From Algoriphagus formosus (lineage in GTDB: Bacteria > Bacteroidota > Bacteroidia > Cytophagales > Cyclobacteriaceae), in assembly GCF_002807035.1 (NCBI RefSeq), contig NZ_NIUC01000002.1, positions 897,267 through 961,266 on the forward strand: a stretch of DNA of 64,000 nucleotides, read 5' to 3'. Made by a program: the position numbers and the translations under genes. Each line of letters begins with the position of its first letter. Positions within the stretch are counted from its first letter, which is position 1. Below, in pieces: positions 8,293 through 16,258 of this stretch. The notes beneath the pieces were generated by a model. That model was not told the origin of the DNA and ran no database searches. It worked only from the letters and a program-made list of their open reading frames with translations.

Positions 8293-8808
8293 CTATTTCT
8301 TCACGATAGCCTTCCAGCCTTTGGCCTCAATTTCTTGAGCTGATTGTTCTACTTTTTCCTGAAGACCTTTCTTATAGGCATCTAGATTTTTGCCTACCTG
8401 CTCATCGAAAGCTCCTACCATAGATGCCGCCAAAATTCCCGCATTTTTTGCGCCATTCAAGGCTACAGTAGCTACAGGAATCCCTCCCGGCATCTGCAAA
8501 ATGGATAAAATGCTATCCCATCCATCTATAGAATTGGAACTCTTCACGGGAACTCCGATCACAGGAAGACTGGTCATCGAAGCGACCATACCTGGCAAAT
8601 GGGCTGCTCCACCTGCTCCAGCCACGATGACTTTCAGCCCCCGCTCGCGAGCAGATCGGGCGTATTCCACCATTCGATCTGGGGTTCGGTGAGCAGACAC
8701 AACGGTCAATTCATAAGTGACTCCGAGTTCCTCGAGCATTTGTGCTGCTTCAGCCATAACCGGAAGATCTGACTGGCTGCCCATGATGATTCCTACCTGT
8801 GGGTTCAT
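8293..8808 (-). CDS. purE: N5-carboxyaminoimidazole ribonucleotide mutase
   Basis: 171 residues, the usual class I PurE length. It moves the carboxylate of N5-CAIR to give CAIR in purine synthesis, in the cytoplasm as an octamer. The signatures are clear: [14 protein letters not shown] near the start, SAHRTP with the active-site His (about H43), [14 protein letters not shown], and GVPVKS. The ATG overlaps the purK stop by 4 bp (ATGA), which couples the partner enzymes that act in sequence. No other pur genes lie in the window. Confidence 0.97.
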   Translation of the reverse strand: MNPQVGIIMGSQSDLPVMAEAAQMLEELGVTYELTVVSAHRTPDRMVEYARSARERGLKVIVAGAGGAAHLPGMVASMTSLPVIGVPVKSSNSIDGWDSILSILQMPGGIPVATVALNGAKNAGILAASMVGAFDEQVGKNLDAYKKGLQEKVEQSAQEIEAKGWKAIVKK

Positions 8809-9938
8809 GCTTTTATCTTGATTAGGTTTTTGATCGCGATAGCTCGCTTTTTTAAATTATCCACATTTTCGTCCAAAACAGTCACATGGCCCATCTTTCG
8901 AAAAGGTTTGGTGATTTTTTTGCCATAAAGATGAATGTAAACACCTTTTTCGGAAACGGCTTCTTCCATTCCTTCTACGTAAGCTTCCCCTGTGTAGCCA
9001 TCCTCCCCGAGCAAGTTGATCATAGCTGCAGGAGTCCGAAGATCGGTAGCTCCCAAAGGCCAATTCATCACGGAGCGGAGATGCTGTTCAAACTGACTGG
9101 TAAAATTAGCTTCAATCGTATGGTGACCACTATTATGCGGACGAGGCGCTATTTCATTGACAAGGACTTCTCCGGTTTTGGTCACAAATAATTCCACAGC
9201 CAATATCCCTACCATCCCCAGTTTGGTGATGACCTCTTTGGCTATCTTTTCAGCCTTTTCAGCTACCTCTGAGGAAATACTCGCAGGGGCAAAAAGAAAC
9301 TCAACCAGGTTAGCTGTTGGGTGAAAAGCACATTCTACAGCTGGATAAGCAATCAAATCCCCTTTTTCATTCCGAGCAACTGTGACGGCTATTTCGGTTT
9401 CGAAATCGATCAACTTTTCCAGCAATCCCGGTGCATCAAAGGCCTTATCCAAATCGGATTCATCCCGCAAAATTTGTACTCCTCGGCCATCATATCCATC
9501 CTTCCCAAGTTTGTTTACAGCAGGAAGAAAAGCTTTATTTCGAAGCACATCTTCCTGATCCGCTGTCAAAATAAAATCGGCTGTGGGTATCCCGTTTTTC
9601 TGGTAAAACTGCTTCTGCTCCCGCTTATCTTGAATGAGTCGAATGATCTCCGGCTGCGGGAACACTTGCTTTCCTTCTTTTTGAAGCTTTTCCAAAGCCT
9701 CTGTATTGACGCTCTCGATCTCAATGGTAATGACATCGCAACCTTGTCCAAATTGATAGACTGTATCGAAGTCTCTCAAAGACCCATTTACAAACTTTTG
9801 ACAAAGATCACGACAAGGTGCATTGGGGTCCGGATCCAAAATATGGATATCCTGATTGTAATTAATGGCTGACTGAATCAGCATCCTTCCTAGCTGACCG
9901 CCGCCAAGAACGCCGAGTATTTGATTCTTTTTGCTCAT
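8805..9938 (-). CDS. purK: 5-(carboxyamino)imidazole ribonucleotide synthase
   Basis: 377 residues, full length for PurK. It uses ATP and bicarbonate to carboxylate AIR to N5-CAIR, the substrate of PurE. The N-terminal glycine loop [18 protein letters not shown]-grasp segments ([17 protein letters not shown], about 140-155) and the metal-binding region [18 protein letters not shown] (about 264-281) are all present. It is the first gene of the purK-purE-small membrane protein unit. Confidence 0.97.
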   Translation of the reverse strand: MSKKNQILGVLGGGQLGRMLIQSAINYNQDIHILDPDPNAPCRDLCQKFVNGSLRDFDTVYQFGQGCDVITIEIESVNTEALEKLQKEGKQVFPQPEIIRLIQDKREQKQFYQKNGIPTADFILTADQEDVLRNKAFLPAVNKLGKDGYDGRGVQILRDESDLDKAFDAPGLLEKLIDFETEIAVTVARNEKGDLIAYPAVECAFHPTANLVEFLFAPASISSEVAEKAEKIAKEVITKLGMVGILAVELFVTKTGEVLVNEIAPRPHNSGHHTIEANFTSQFEQHLRSVMNWPLGATDLRTPAAMINLLGEDGYTGEAYVEGMEEAVSEKGVYIHLYGKKITKPFRKMGHVTVLDENVDNLKKRAIAIKNLIKIKA

Positions 9939-9952
9939 GATTTTAGAATGCC

Positions 9953-9960
9953 CAAAAATA
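9953..9960 (-). promoter_or_regulatory. Putative -7 element for purK
   Basis: TATTTTTG on the minus strand fits the Bacteroidota TAnnTTTG consensus and lies 15 bp before the purK ATG. A matching -33 TTTG is not evident. Confidence 0.45.
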
Positions 9961-9983
9961 CATCTTTCATTCCGAAGGAAAAA

Positions 9984-11762
9984 TTAAGCGCTTCCATCGA
10001 AGCGAATTCCCATCAATTCCATCAGTTTATGGGCATTGAAACTTGGACACGGGCCTTCTTTGATCAGATAGTCAAACTCGATGGTATCTTCCTTGACTTC
10101 GGAGTGAAAGCTGAAATTGCGCACATAATCAATTTTCTCCTCCAAGCGGCTCAATTCGATGTCGTGAGTACTGATGATTCCCAAAAAGTCCAATTCCTCC
10201 AACTGCCGAATCAATGCCTCACTTCCCGCAATTCGATCTTCGGTATTGGTTCCTTTCAGAATTTCGTCCAAAAGGAAGAACAGCCTTTCTCCAGACTCCA
10301 AGCGATCAATCATTCCCTTAATCCGGCTCAGCTCAGCATAGAATGAGCTGACACTTTCACCGAGATTATCCGAATTGCGCATGCTGGTGTAAAGCTGACA
10401 TTCTCCTACTTGTAGACGCTTCGCAAAAGGACTCACCCCCAGATTCAAAAGGACCAAATTAATCCCAAGGGTACGCATGAAGGTGGTTTTCCCACTCATG
10501 TTTGCTCCTGTCAAAAGAATAAGTTTGCCGGATTGATCCTGACGAAAATCATTGGCAACTGCTACCTCAGGATGGAGCAAAGGATGTGTCATGCCAAGAG
10601 CAGAGAAACTCAATTCTTTAGAGATTTCTGTTTCACAGGTTTGATTTTCGGCCTTTTCAAAGGCTGCCAAAGAAACCCAAAGTTCCCAATCAGCTAAAGC
10701 ATCAGGTAGCTCACTGATTAGTGAACCCCATTGACTTTTCCAGGTCATCAGTCGATAATGAAGCAGGAGATCCGTCCAGAAAAATAAATTCAGGGGAATG
10801 TATAGCAGGTTGAGACGATTCTGCACCCAAAGCAAATGACCATCCAGTTGCTTCAGAAGTATGGAGGCCTTAGGACCATTTTTCTGAACGATGACCTCTT
10901 TTTGTGCAACTAACAGTGGATTTTCAAATTCTTCATCCTCCAAAAGCTCAACCCAAAGCCGGTATGTTTTCAACAAATCAGAAGAGGGTATCCGCTCATC
11001 AGCTTCTTTAAGATCTCCAAAAACCAAGCCCAAAAAAGGTATTCCGATCAAAGTCCAAAGCCCTAGCCATGCCAAAGGCAATAGCCCCAAATATCCAAGA
11101 CTCCCCAATATCAGCCCTCCGATAATCCCGACGATCCCCAATCCTAAGGTGAAGGATTTTTTACGGGCTGGTGCTTTCATCCATGTCTGCCAGGCTGTGG
11201 TGGATTTACCTTCTTGATAAAAAGCTTCCCCCACAGACTCAAAAGATCGGAGAAAATCGTTTTTCAAGGAAAGTTCTTTAACTGCTGAGCGGATTTCTTC
11301 ACTTTTCTGGAGACTAAAAGAAGACTTCAATCGATTAGCTAGCATGGTTCGTGCCTTTTGGGATTGAGTGCGATTGATCAATTGAAAAAGAGAGTGCTCC
11401 CCAAAGAGATCCAAGTCATTGGTGAAAGGATGGCTTTTTTCCAAAAATTCTTCTCCCCCATCCAATTCCTTAAGTTTTCGATCCGCTCGGAATTGATTTT
11501 CCAACTGAATCTTTTGAAGGCTTTTATAAATGGCTTCCTGGTCTTTTAGATAATTGAAGCGCTGAATTGCTTTGACAAAAGCTCCAGAAATAACCAGCAA
11601 TGCGAGAATCCAAAATCCTGAATCAGAGAAAAAAAGTACTCCGCTCCCTAGAACTCCCATAAATAATAGAAGTCTCAGAAGAGAAAGGCCTGATATTTGT
11701 CTTTTGAGGGAAAGAGTTTTTGCGGGAATTTCGCTAGGGTCAAAATCAAATCCTTTTTGCAT
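9984..11762 (-). CDS. Membrane-anchored MutS-family ATPase
   Basis: 592 residues from ATG at 11762. The C-terminal third is a MutS-type ABC ATPase: Walker A LTGANMSGKTTFMRTLG (about 415-431), the MutS serine/asparagine segment SMRNSDNLGESVSSFYAEL, and Walker B with following loop FFLLDEILKGTNTEDR (about 495-510). The front lacks the mismatch-binding domain and carries four hydrophobic segments, two at about 28-65 and two at about 205-250, so the protein probably sits in the inner membrane. It belongs to the short MutS-like proteins common in Bacteroidota whose role is unknown; classical mismatch repair is unlikely. Confidence 0.88.
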   Translation of the reverse strand: MQKGFDFDPSEIPAKTLSLKRQISGLSLLRLLLFMGVLGSGVLFFSDSGFWILALLVISGAFVKAIQRFNYLKDQEAIYKSLQKIQLENQFRADRKLKELDGGEEFLEKSHPFTNDLDLFGEHSLFQLINRTQSQKARTMLANRLKSSFSLQKSEEIRSAVKELSLKNDFLRSFESVGEAFYQEGKSTTAWQTWMKAPARKKSFTLGLGIVGIIGGLILGSLGYLGLLPLAWLGLWTLIGIPFLGLVFGDLKEADERIPSSDLLKTYRLWVELLEDEEFENPLLVAQKEVIVQKNGPKASILLKQLDGHLLWVQNRLNLLYIPLNLFFWTDLLLHYRLMTWKSQWGSLISELPDALADWELWVSLAAFEKAENQTCETEISKELSFSALGMTHPLLHPEVAVANDFRQDQSGKLILLTGANMSGKTTFMRTLGINLVLLNLGVSPFAKRLQVGECQLYTSMRNSDNLGESVSSFYAELSRIKGMIDRLESGERLFFLLDEILKGTNTEDRIAGSEALIRQLEELDFLGIISTHDIELSRLEEKIDYVRNFSFHSEVKEDTIEFDYLIKEGPCPSFNAHKLMELMGIRFDGSA

Positions 11763-11765
11763 CCT

Positions 11766-11773
11766 CAAATATA
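11766..11773 (-). promoter_or_regulatory. Putative -7 element abutting the MutS-like start codon
   Basis: TATATTTG on the minus strand fits TAnnTTTG and ends only 3 bp before the ATG at 11762. If it is used, transcription would begin at or within the start codon, giving a leaderless mRNA. No clear -33 TTTG is seen. Confidence 0.35.
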
Positions 11774-11840
11774 GATTTCCCGTGATTATTCTATGTTGAT
11801 TCTTTGATTTTCATCGTTAGAAAACAGAATTGAAAAAAGT

Positions 11841-12005
11841 ATGTCCAAAAAGAAAAAAGAAAAACATAGCCCTCCTGATTATGAAAATAGCTTTGATTAT
11901 TCAGAGAAAATGGGGCTTTTTCCAGAAGACATCCCCTTTGGAACTAATATAGGCTGTGGGGGAAAATCAACGAATAAAGACACACAAAAGCCTAAAAACC
12001 AATAA
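11841..12005 (+). CDS. Short hypothetical protein, 54 residues
   Basis: ATG at 11841 to TAA at 12003-12005. The sequence begins MSKKKKEKHSPPDYENSFDY, then SEKMGLFPEDIPFGTNIGCGG and a polar Lys/Asn/Gln tail. It has no signal peptide or membrane span. The order of a basic start, a Pro/Tyr-rich middle and a Gly-Cys-Gly-Gly loop does not look random, and the frame fills a gap that would otherwise be empty between the MutS-like gene and the lipoprotein gene. I do not recognise a family. The coding call rests on composition and placement. Confidence 0.55.
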   Translation: MSKKKKEKHSPPDYENSFDYSEKMGLFPEDIPFGTNIGCGGKSTNKDTQKPKNQ

Positions 12006-12043
12006 AATAAAAGCTAACTTCCCACTTTCAAACTCAAACGATT

Positions 12044-12877
12044 ATGAATAAGAAATCAATAATTTTTAGAAGTATCCTTGCGATAGGACTTCTTGGGATA
12101 CTTTTCTCCTGTAGCGAAGACACAGATCCAACCACCGCGGAGGTAGATCTTACTCTGGTAAATGAAGATATTACCGTGAATCAGGTATATGAAGATTTGG
12201 ACAATTTTACGCTGACCGTTTTTCAGTCTCTCAATTTCGGGGGTCGCCTACTCAATGAAGGTTTTGATAAAATATGTCCTGGCGTAGATGTGACTTTCAA
12301 TGAGGAAGAGAAAAAAATCACTGTGGACTTTGGCGAAGGATGCACCTCGCCGGGAGGAACTGTACGGAAAGGAAAAATCGTATTTACGTACAATCAAAAC
12401 TTTCTCTTTCCAGGGGCTAAGGTCATAGCAGTTTTTGAAAGCTATGAAGTGGATGGACTCGCGGTGCAAGGCACTCGAACCATAGAAAACCAAAATATCG
12501 ATATTTTCAATAATCGTGTGACATTAAAAGTGACCGTCACGGATGGAAAAGTTACTTGGCCTGATGGCACTTTCGTCACCTACACTACTACGCAGGAGCG
12601 AGTTGTCACCCTCAATGACCAAAATGGGTATGAAATTTCTATCACAGGAAATGCTTCAGGACAAAGTAGAGCAGGACTTGACTATACTACAACTGTCACT
12701 TCCCCGCTTTTAGTAACGCAAGATTGTGTAGAAACCGGTGTACTAGTCCCAAGCTCAGGAGTTATGGAATTCAACTACAGCGGGTTCAACGTTTCGGTTG
12801 ACTATGGCGATGGTCAATGTGACAAAAACATTATAATCACCTATCCGGGAGGGACAAGAGAAGTTACTCTCGATTAA
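12044..12877 (+). CDS. Lipoprotein of unknown function, paralogue A
   Basis: 277 residues with a lipoprotein signal (lipobox LFSC, C23). The mature part looks all-beta. It carries the segment VDFGEGCTSPGGTVRKGKI (about 105-123) and near the C-terminus a second, shorter version (SVDYGDGQCD), each with a Cys, which suggests an internal duplication. The same arrangement is found in the lipoprotein at 13664, so the two are clear paralogues separated by one flavoprotein gene. No known domain is evident to me. It ends at a strong terminator. Confidence 0.8.
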   Translation: MNKKSIIFRSILAIGLLGILFSCSEDTDPTTAEVDLTLVNEDITVNQVYEDLDNFTLTVFQSLNFGGRLLNEGFDKICPGVDVTFNEEEKKITVDFGEGCTSPGGTVRKGKIVFTYNQNFLFPGAKVIAVFESYEVDGLAVQGTRTIENQNIDIFNNRVTLKVTVTDGKVTWPDGTFVTYTTTQERVVTLNDQNGYEISITGNASGQSRAGLDYTTTVTSPLLVTQDCVETGVLVPSSGVMEFNYSGFNVSVDYGDGQCDKNIIITYPGGTREVTLD

Positions 12878-12895
12878 GTTTCGGCTATTCTGCTA

Positions 12896-12929
12896 AAAAC
12901 GGCTATCTTCAAGGGTAGCCGTTTTTTTT
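12896..12929 (+). terminator. Intrinsic terminator after lipoprotein A
   Basis: Stem AAACGGCTATC / GGGTAGCCGTTT with a short loop, followed by a run of eight T. The next gene's ATG begins directly after the T run. Confidence 0.8.
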
Positions 12930-13607
12930 ATGGAAAAGAAAATAATCAAAGGGTTTCCACACCTCAAGTTTGAACATCAGGAATACACCGAGGAAGAACT
13001 GATTCAGCGCTCCGATGAATTTTATCAAATGATGAATCGGAGAAGAACCATTCGGGAATTCGATGATCGAGATGTACCAAGAGAGGTATTGGAAAAAATC
13101 ATTCTTACTGCAGGAACTGCCCCCTCCGGGGCCCACAAGCAGCCTTGGACCTTTTGCCTGATTTCAGACCCCAAGATCAAACAAAAAATCCGGGAAGCAG
13201 CTGAAGAGGAAGAACGGATCAGCTATGAATCCAGAATGACCGAAACCTGGAAATCCGATCTAAAGCCCTTAGGAACGGATTGGGAGAAGCCATTTTTGGA
13301 AATCGCTCCTTATTTAATTGTAGTATTCAAGCAATCCTATGGAATGGAAGGTGATGAAAAAATCCAACATTACTATGTGAATGAATCCGTGGGAATTGCT
13401 TGTGGTTTTTTGATTGCGGCGATCCATCAGGCCGGGTTAGTCACGGTGACACATACTCCTAGCCCGATGAATTTCCTCAGTGATATCCTTAATCGTCCCA
13501 AGCATGAGAAGCCTTATCTACTCCTACCGGTAGGTTATCCTAAAAAAGAGACGTTCGTACCGGATATTCATCGAAAGAAATTGGAAGAAATTTTGATAAG
13601 CTATTAA
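12930..13607 (+). CDS. Nitroreductase-family flavoprotein, iodotyrosine-deiodinase-like
   Basis: 225 residues. The FMN-binding signature near RRRTIREFDDRDVP (about 37-50) and TAPSGAHKQPWTF (about 63-75) place it in the nitroreductase superfamily. The segment from EEEERISYESRM through GTDWEKPFL matches the active-site lid of iodotyrosine deiodinases as I remember them, with the three residues that hold the amino-acid zwitterion in place as E95, Y99 and K120. It may therefore reduce halotyrosine or a related compound. The N-terminus PHLKFEHQEYTEEELIQRS also fits this subgroup and supports the ATG at 12930, although that leaves no leader after the terminator. Confidence 0.85.
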   Translation: MEKKIIKGFPHLKFEHQEYTEEELIQRSDEFYQMMNRRRTIREFDDRDVPREVLEKIILTAGTAPSGAHKQPWTFCLISDPKIKQKIREAAEEEERISYESRMTETWKSDLKPLGTDWEKPFLEIAPYLIVVFKQSYGMEGDEKIQHYYVNESVGIACGFLIAAIHQAGLVTVTHTPSPMNFLSDILNRPKHEKPYLLLPVGYPKKETFVPDIHRKKLEEILISY

Positions 13608-13663
13608 ACCTATGGCTTTTGCCTCAGTCAAATGGGCAGTTTTGGATATAAAATTTCCCGATC

Positions 13664-14506
13664 ATGAACAGACTACAAAAAACACTAATTGCCCTTGCAG
13701 CAGTAGGCTTTCTTTTTACAGCCTGCCAAAAGGAGGATGAAGCTCCCATCAGCCAACTGGAGGACTCGGAAGAGGTAAATCGTGAAACCGACCTGACTGG
13801 AACACTAGAAGATATTGATGATGTCGTCCTGACAGGATTTCAGCGAAATGGATTTGCAGACCGGACCGTAGCCACTGTAGAGGAAGACCTTTGCGAGCGG
13901 GTGGATATCACCTGGCTACCCAATGAAAAGAAAATGATCCTAGATTTTGGAGATGGATGCACCAGCCCGAGAGGAATCACGCGAAAAGGTAAAGTAATTG
14001 TAAACTACACCGGCAGATATTGGGCACCCGGATCTGTCATCACGACTACCTTTGAGGATTTTTACATCAATGAGCGAAAAATCGAAGGGGTCCGAATTGT
14101 AAGAAATGAAGGCTTCAATCAAAATGATAGATTTTTCACCTTTATCACTCGAGTAGAAGGCGGGAAAATCACCTGGCCTGATGACACTACCCGTACTTTC
14201 GAATCCAGACACACCAAGCGTATCTTCCTACCAAACGGTGATAGAGGTTTTATTTATGCAGTGGACGGAGGGTCTGAAGGAATCAATCGCAGAGGAAATA
14301 GCTATCGAGTAGAAATCACCGATCCCTTGATCTACGCACAGCGTTGTATCAATACCGGCATCAAAATTCCTAGCAAAGGTCTCCTTACCTTGAATGTCTC
14401 CGAAAGACCTCAAATTTCTGTTGACTTTGGAGATGAGGGTTGCGATCGTGAGGTGACTATTTCCAGAGGTGACCAAAGCAGGACGATCACCATCCCAAGA
14501 GGATAA
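13664..14506 (+). CDS. Lipoprotein of unknown function, paralogue B
   Basis: 280 residues, lipobox FTAC (C21). It aligns along its length with the 12044 lipoprotein: LDFGDGCTSPRGITRKGKV in the middle (about 102-120), GGKITWPDDT after it (paralogue A has DGKVTWPDGT), and SVDFGDEGCDREVTI at the end. The doubled DFG-x-G-C motif is conserved, so its Cys pair may form a disulphide or bind a ligand. It lies 56 bp after the IYD-like gene. The function is unknown. Confidence 0.8.
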   Translation: MNRLQKTLIALAAVGFLFTACQKEDEAPISQLEDSEEVNRETDLTGTLEDIDDVVLTGFQRNGFADRTVATVEEDLCERVDITWLPNEKKMILDFGDGCTSPRGITRKGKVIVNYTGRYWAPGSVITTTFEDFYINERKIEGVRIVRNEGFNQNDRFFTFITRVEGGKITWPDDTTRTFESRHTKRIFLPNGDRGFIYAVDGGSEGINRRGNSYRVEITDPLIYAQRCINTGIKIPSKGLLTLNVSERPQISVDFGDEGCDREVTISRGDQSRTITIPRG

Positions 14507-14525
14507 TTTTAGACTATATTTCACA

Positions 14526-14563
14526 AAAAAGGCTGTTCCGATTTATATCAAAACAGCCTTTTT
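14526..14563. terminator. Bidirectional intrinsic terminator
   Basis: Stem AAAAAGGCTGTT / AACAGCCTTTTT around a 14-base loop, with T-rich flanks on both strands, between the convergent lipoprotein B and ndk genes. Confidence 0.8.
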
Positions 14564-14584
14564 CAATTTTTACCTTTTTGATAA

Positions 14585-15007
14585 TTATCTAATTCGCTCT
14601 AGTTGAGAAAAGTAGAAGTTTCCTTCGATCGCTGCATTTTCATCAGAATCGGATCCATGTACTGCATTCGCTTCGATGGATTTTGCAAAGATCTTTCGGA
14701 TAGTTCCTTCCGCAGCTTGCTCAGGATTAGTTGCTCCAATCAGTTTTCGGAAGTCCTCCACCGCATTGTCTTTTTCCAAGATAGCAGCGATGATAGGTCC
14801 TGAAGACATGTATGCACAAAGATCCTTGTAGAAAGGTCTCTCCTTATGAACTTCGTAGAATTTTCCAGCAAGTTCTGTTGTCAATCGGGTAGCTTTCATG
14901 GCCACGATCTTAAAGCCTGCTTCTTCGATCATTTTCAAGATAGCCCCTGAATTGCCAGCTTCGAAAGCATCCGGCTTGATCATGGTGAATGTTCTGTTTC
15001 CTGCCAT
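14585..15007 (-). CDS. ndk: Nucleoside diphosphate kinase
   Basis: 140 residues, typical length. It transfers the gamma phosphate from ATP to NDPs through a phospho-histidine. Conserved motifs: [10 protein letters not shown] at the start, [17 protein letters not shown] (about 55-71), and the catalytic loop NAVHGSDS with H117. It is a single gene transcribed away from the DHH phosphoesterase, with a TATTTTTG promoter element upstream. Confidence 0.98.
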   Translation of the reverse strand: MAGNRTFTMIKPDAFEAGNSGAILKMIEEAGFKIVAMKATRLTTELAGKFYEVHKERPFYKDLCAYMSSGPIIAAILEKDNAVEDFRKLIGATNPEQAAEGTIRKIFAKSIEANAVHGSDSDENAAIEGNFYFSQLERIR

Positions 15008-15041
15008 GTGTTTTTGAGTTTACATTGGTTTATTTCGGCCG

Positions 15042-15049
15042 CAAAAATA
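15042..15049 (-). promoter_or_regulatory. Putative -7 element for ndk
   Basis: TATTTTTG on the minus strand, 35 bp before the ndk ATG, matches TAnnTTTG exactly. A -33 TTTG is not obvious. Confidence 0.5.
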
Positions 15050-15124
15050 GCGGAAAAGCCCAGAGTTTCCGAAGATCATGCAGTATTTATCCAGTAGCCC
15101 GTTCATTTTCAATAAAATGGGCAC

Positions 15125-15156
15125 TTTGGCATTTGCGAAAAAATTACTGACCTTTG
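15125..15156 (+). promoter_or_regulatory. Possible promoter for the DHH-FKBP genes
   Basis: TTTG at 15125-15128, a 20-bp spacer, and GACCTTTG at 15149-15156, which is TAnnTTTG with one mismatch. It lies 38 bp before the DHH gene start. Confidence 0.35.
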
Positions 15157-15194
15157 CGGACTACTAGTGCATACGTGCCGTAGAAAACTGACAA

Positions 15195-16229
15195 ATGGAA
15201 GCATTAGCCTCATTCAAAAGAGAACTCTCCTCCCCCAAAAATATATTCATTACCACCCACGTAAAACCCGACGCTGACGCTTTAGGGTCTTCGCTTGGTA
15301 TGGCTGGCTATTTGAAAAAGAAAGGCCACCAAGTAACCGTGGTAACACCGACTGATTATCCTTCTTTCCTAAACTGGATGGAAGGAAATGATGATGTCTT
15401 GGATTTTAGCAGGGAGGATCACCGAAAAAAAGCAGATAAAGCTCTAAATCAAGCAGATATTGTCATCTGTTTGGATTTTTCATGCTTGAACAGAGTCAAC
15501 GAACTCGGAGAGCTTATTCGCAAATCTGACGCCTACATCGTCAACATTGACCATCATCAGGATCCGGAGGATTTTGCAGATTATAGACTCTGGAGTACAG
15601 AAGCTGCAGCTACCTGCGAACTGGTGTATGAATTGATAGTAGCCCTGGAGGACAGAGACTTGATCGATGAAAGTATCGCATCTTGCCTCTACGCAGGGAT
15701 CATGACAGATACCGGTGGGTTTAGACATCCCAATACTACCAAAAACGTCCATCTCGTCGTTGCAGACTTAATCGACCTTGGTGCCAATGTGACCCAGATT
15801 GCTAACTGGATCTATGACTCCAATTCGGTCAATAGGCTGAAATTTATTGGTTTTGCTATCAGTAGACGTTTGGTGATTCGTGAAGATCTACACATGGCAT
15901 ACTTTGCCATCAGCAAAAAAGATCTTAAAAAATATCAAAGCCGAACCGGAGATACCGAAGGCTTAGTAAATTACGCGCTTTCTCTGGATGGGATCAAATT
16001 AGCAGCCCTTTTCTCTGAGCGGGAGGATGGAATCAAGATTTCATTCCGATCATCAGCAGAAGTGGCCGTGAATAAGTTTGCAGCCGAATACTTCAACGGT
16101 GGTGGACATAAAAATGCCTCGGGAGGTAAGTCCGAACTAAGCCTGAAGGAAACGGTTGAAAAGTTTGAAAAGCTCGTAGAAAAGCATCAAACCGAACTTT
16201 TTCAAGAGGAAGAGGTCTCTGTCCAGTAA
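15195..16229 (+). CDS. DHH/DHHA1 phosphoesterase, NrnA-type
   Basis: 344 residues, the size of bacterial NrnA. This family degrades short oligoribonucleotides or pAp with Mn ions. Metal ligands are visible: THVKPDADALGS (H22, D26, D28), CLDFS (about D94), and the name-giving IDHH (D119-H121), with DTGGFRHPNT after it. The C-terminal DHHA1 domain ends with GGGHKNASGG (about 301-310), which binds substrate. It is cytoplasmic. The first FKBP lipoprotein gene starts 29 bp downstream, and a phosphoesterase next to FKBP lipoproteins is an arrangement I associate with Bacteroidota gldI-type loci; that link is from memory. Confidence 0.92.
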   Translation: MEALASFKRELSSPKNIFITTHVKPDADALGSSLGMAGYLKKKGHQVTVVTPTDYPSFLNWMEGNDDVLDFSREDHRKKADKALNQADIVICLDFSCLNRVNELGELIRKSDAYIVNIDHHQDPEDFADYRLWSTEAAATCELVYELIVALEDRDLIDESIASCLYAGIMTDTGGFRHPNTTKNVHLVVADLIDLGANVTQIANWIYDSNSVNRLKFIGFAISRRLVIREDLHMAYFAISKKDLKKYQSRTGDTEGLVNYALSLDGIKLAALFSEREDGIKISFRSSAEVAVNKFAAEYFNGGGHKNASGGKSELSLKETVEKFEKLVEKHQTELFQEEEVSVQ

Positions 16230-16258
16230 CAATTCGTAAAAATTTCTTCAACACCCAT

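Noticed and set aside
9321..9872. Long open frame on the plus strand opposite purK
   Set aside because: It lies wholly inside the conserved purK gene and has no domain or signal of its own.
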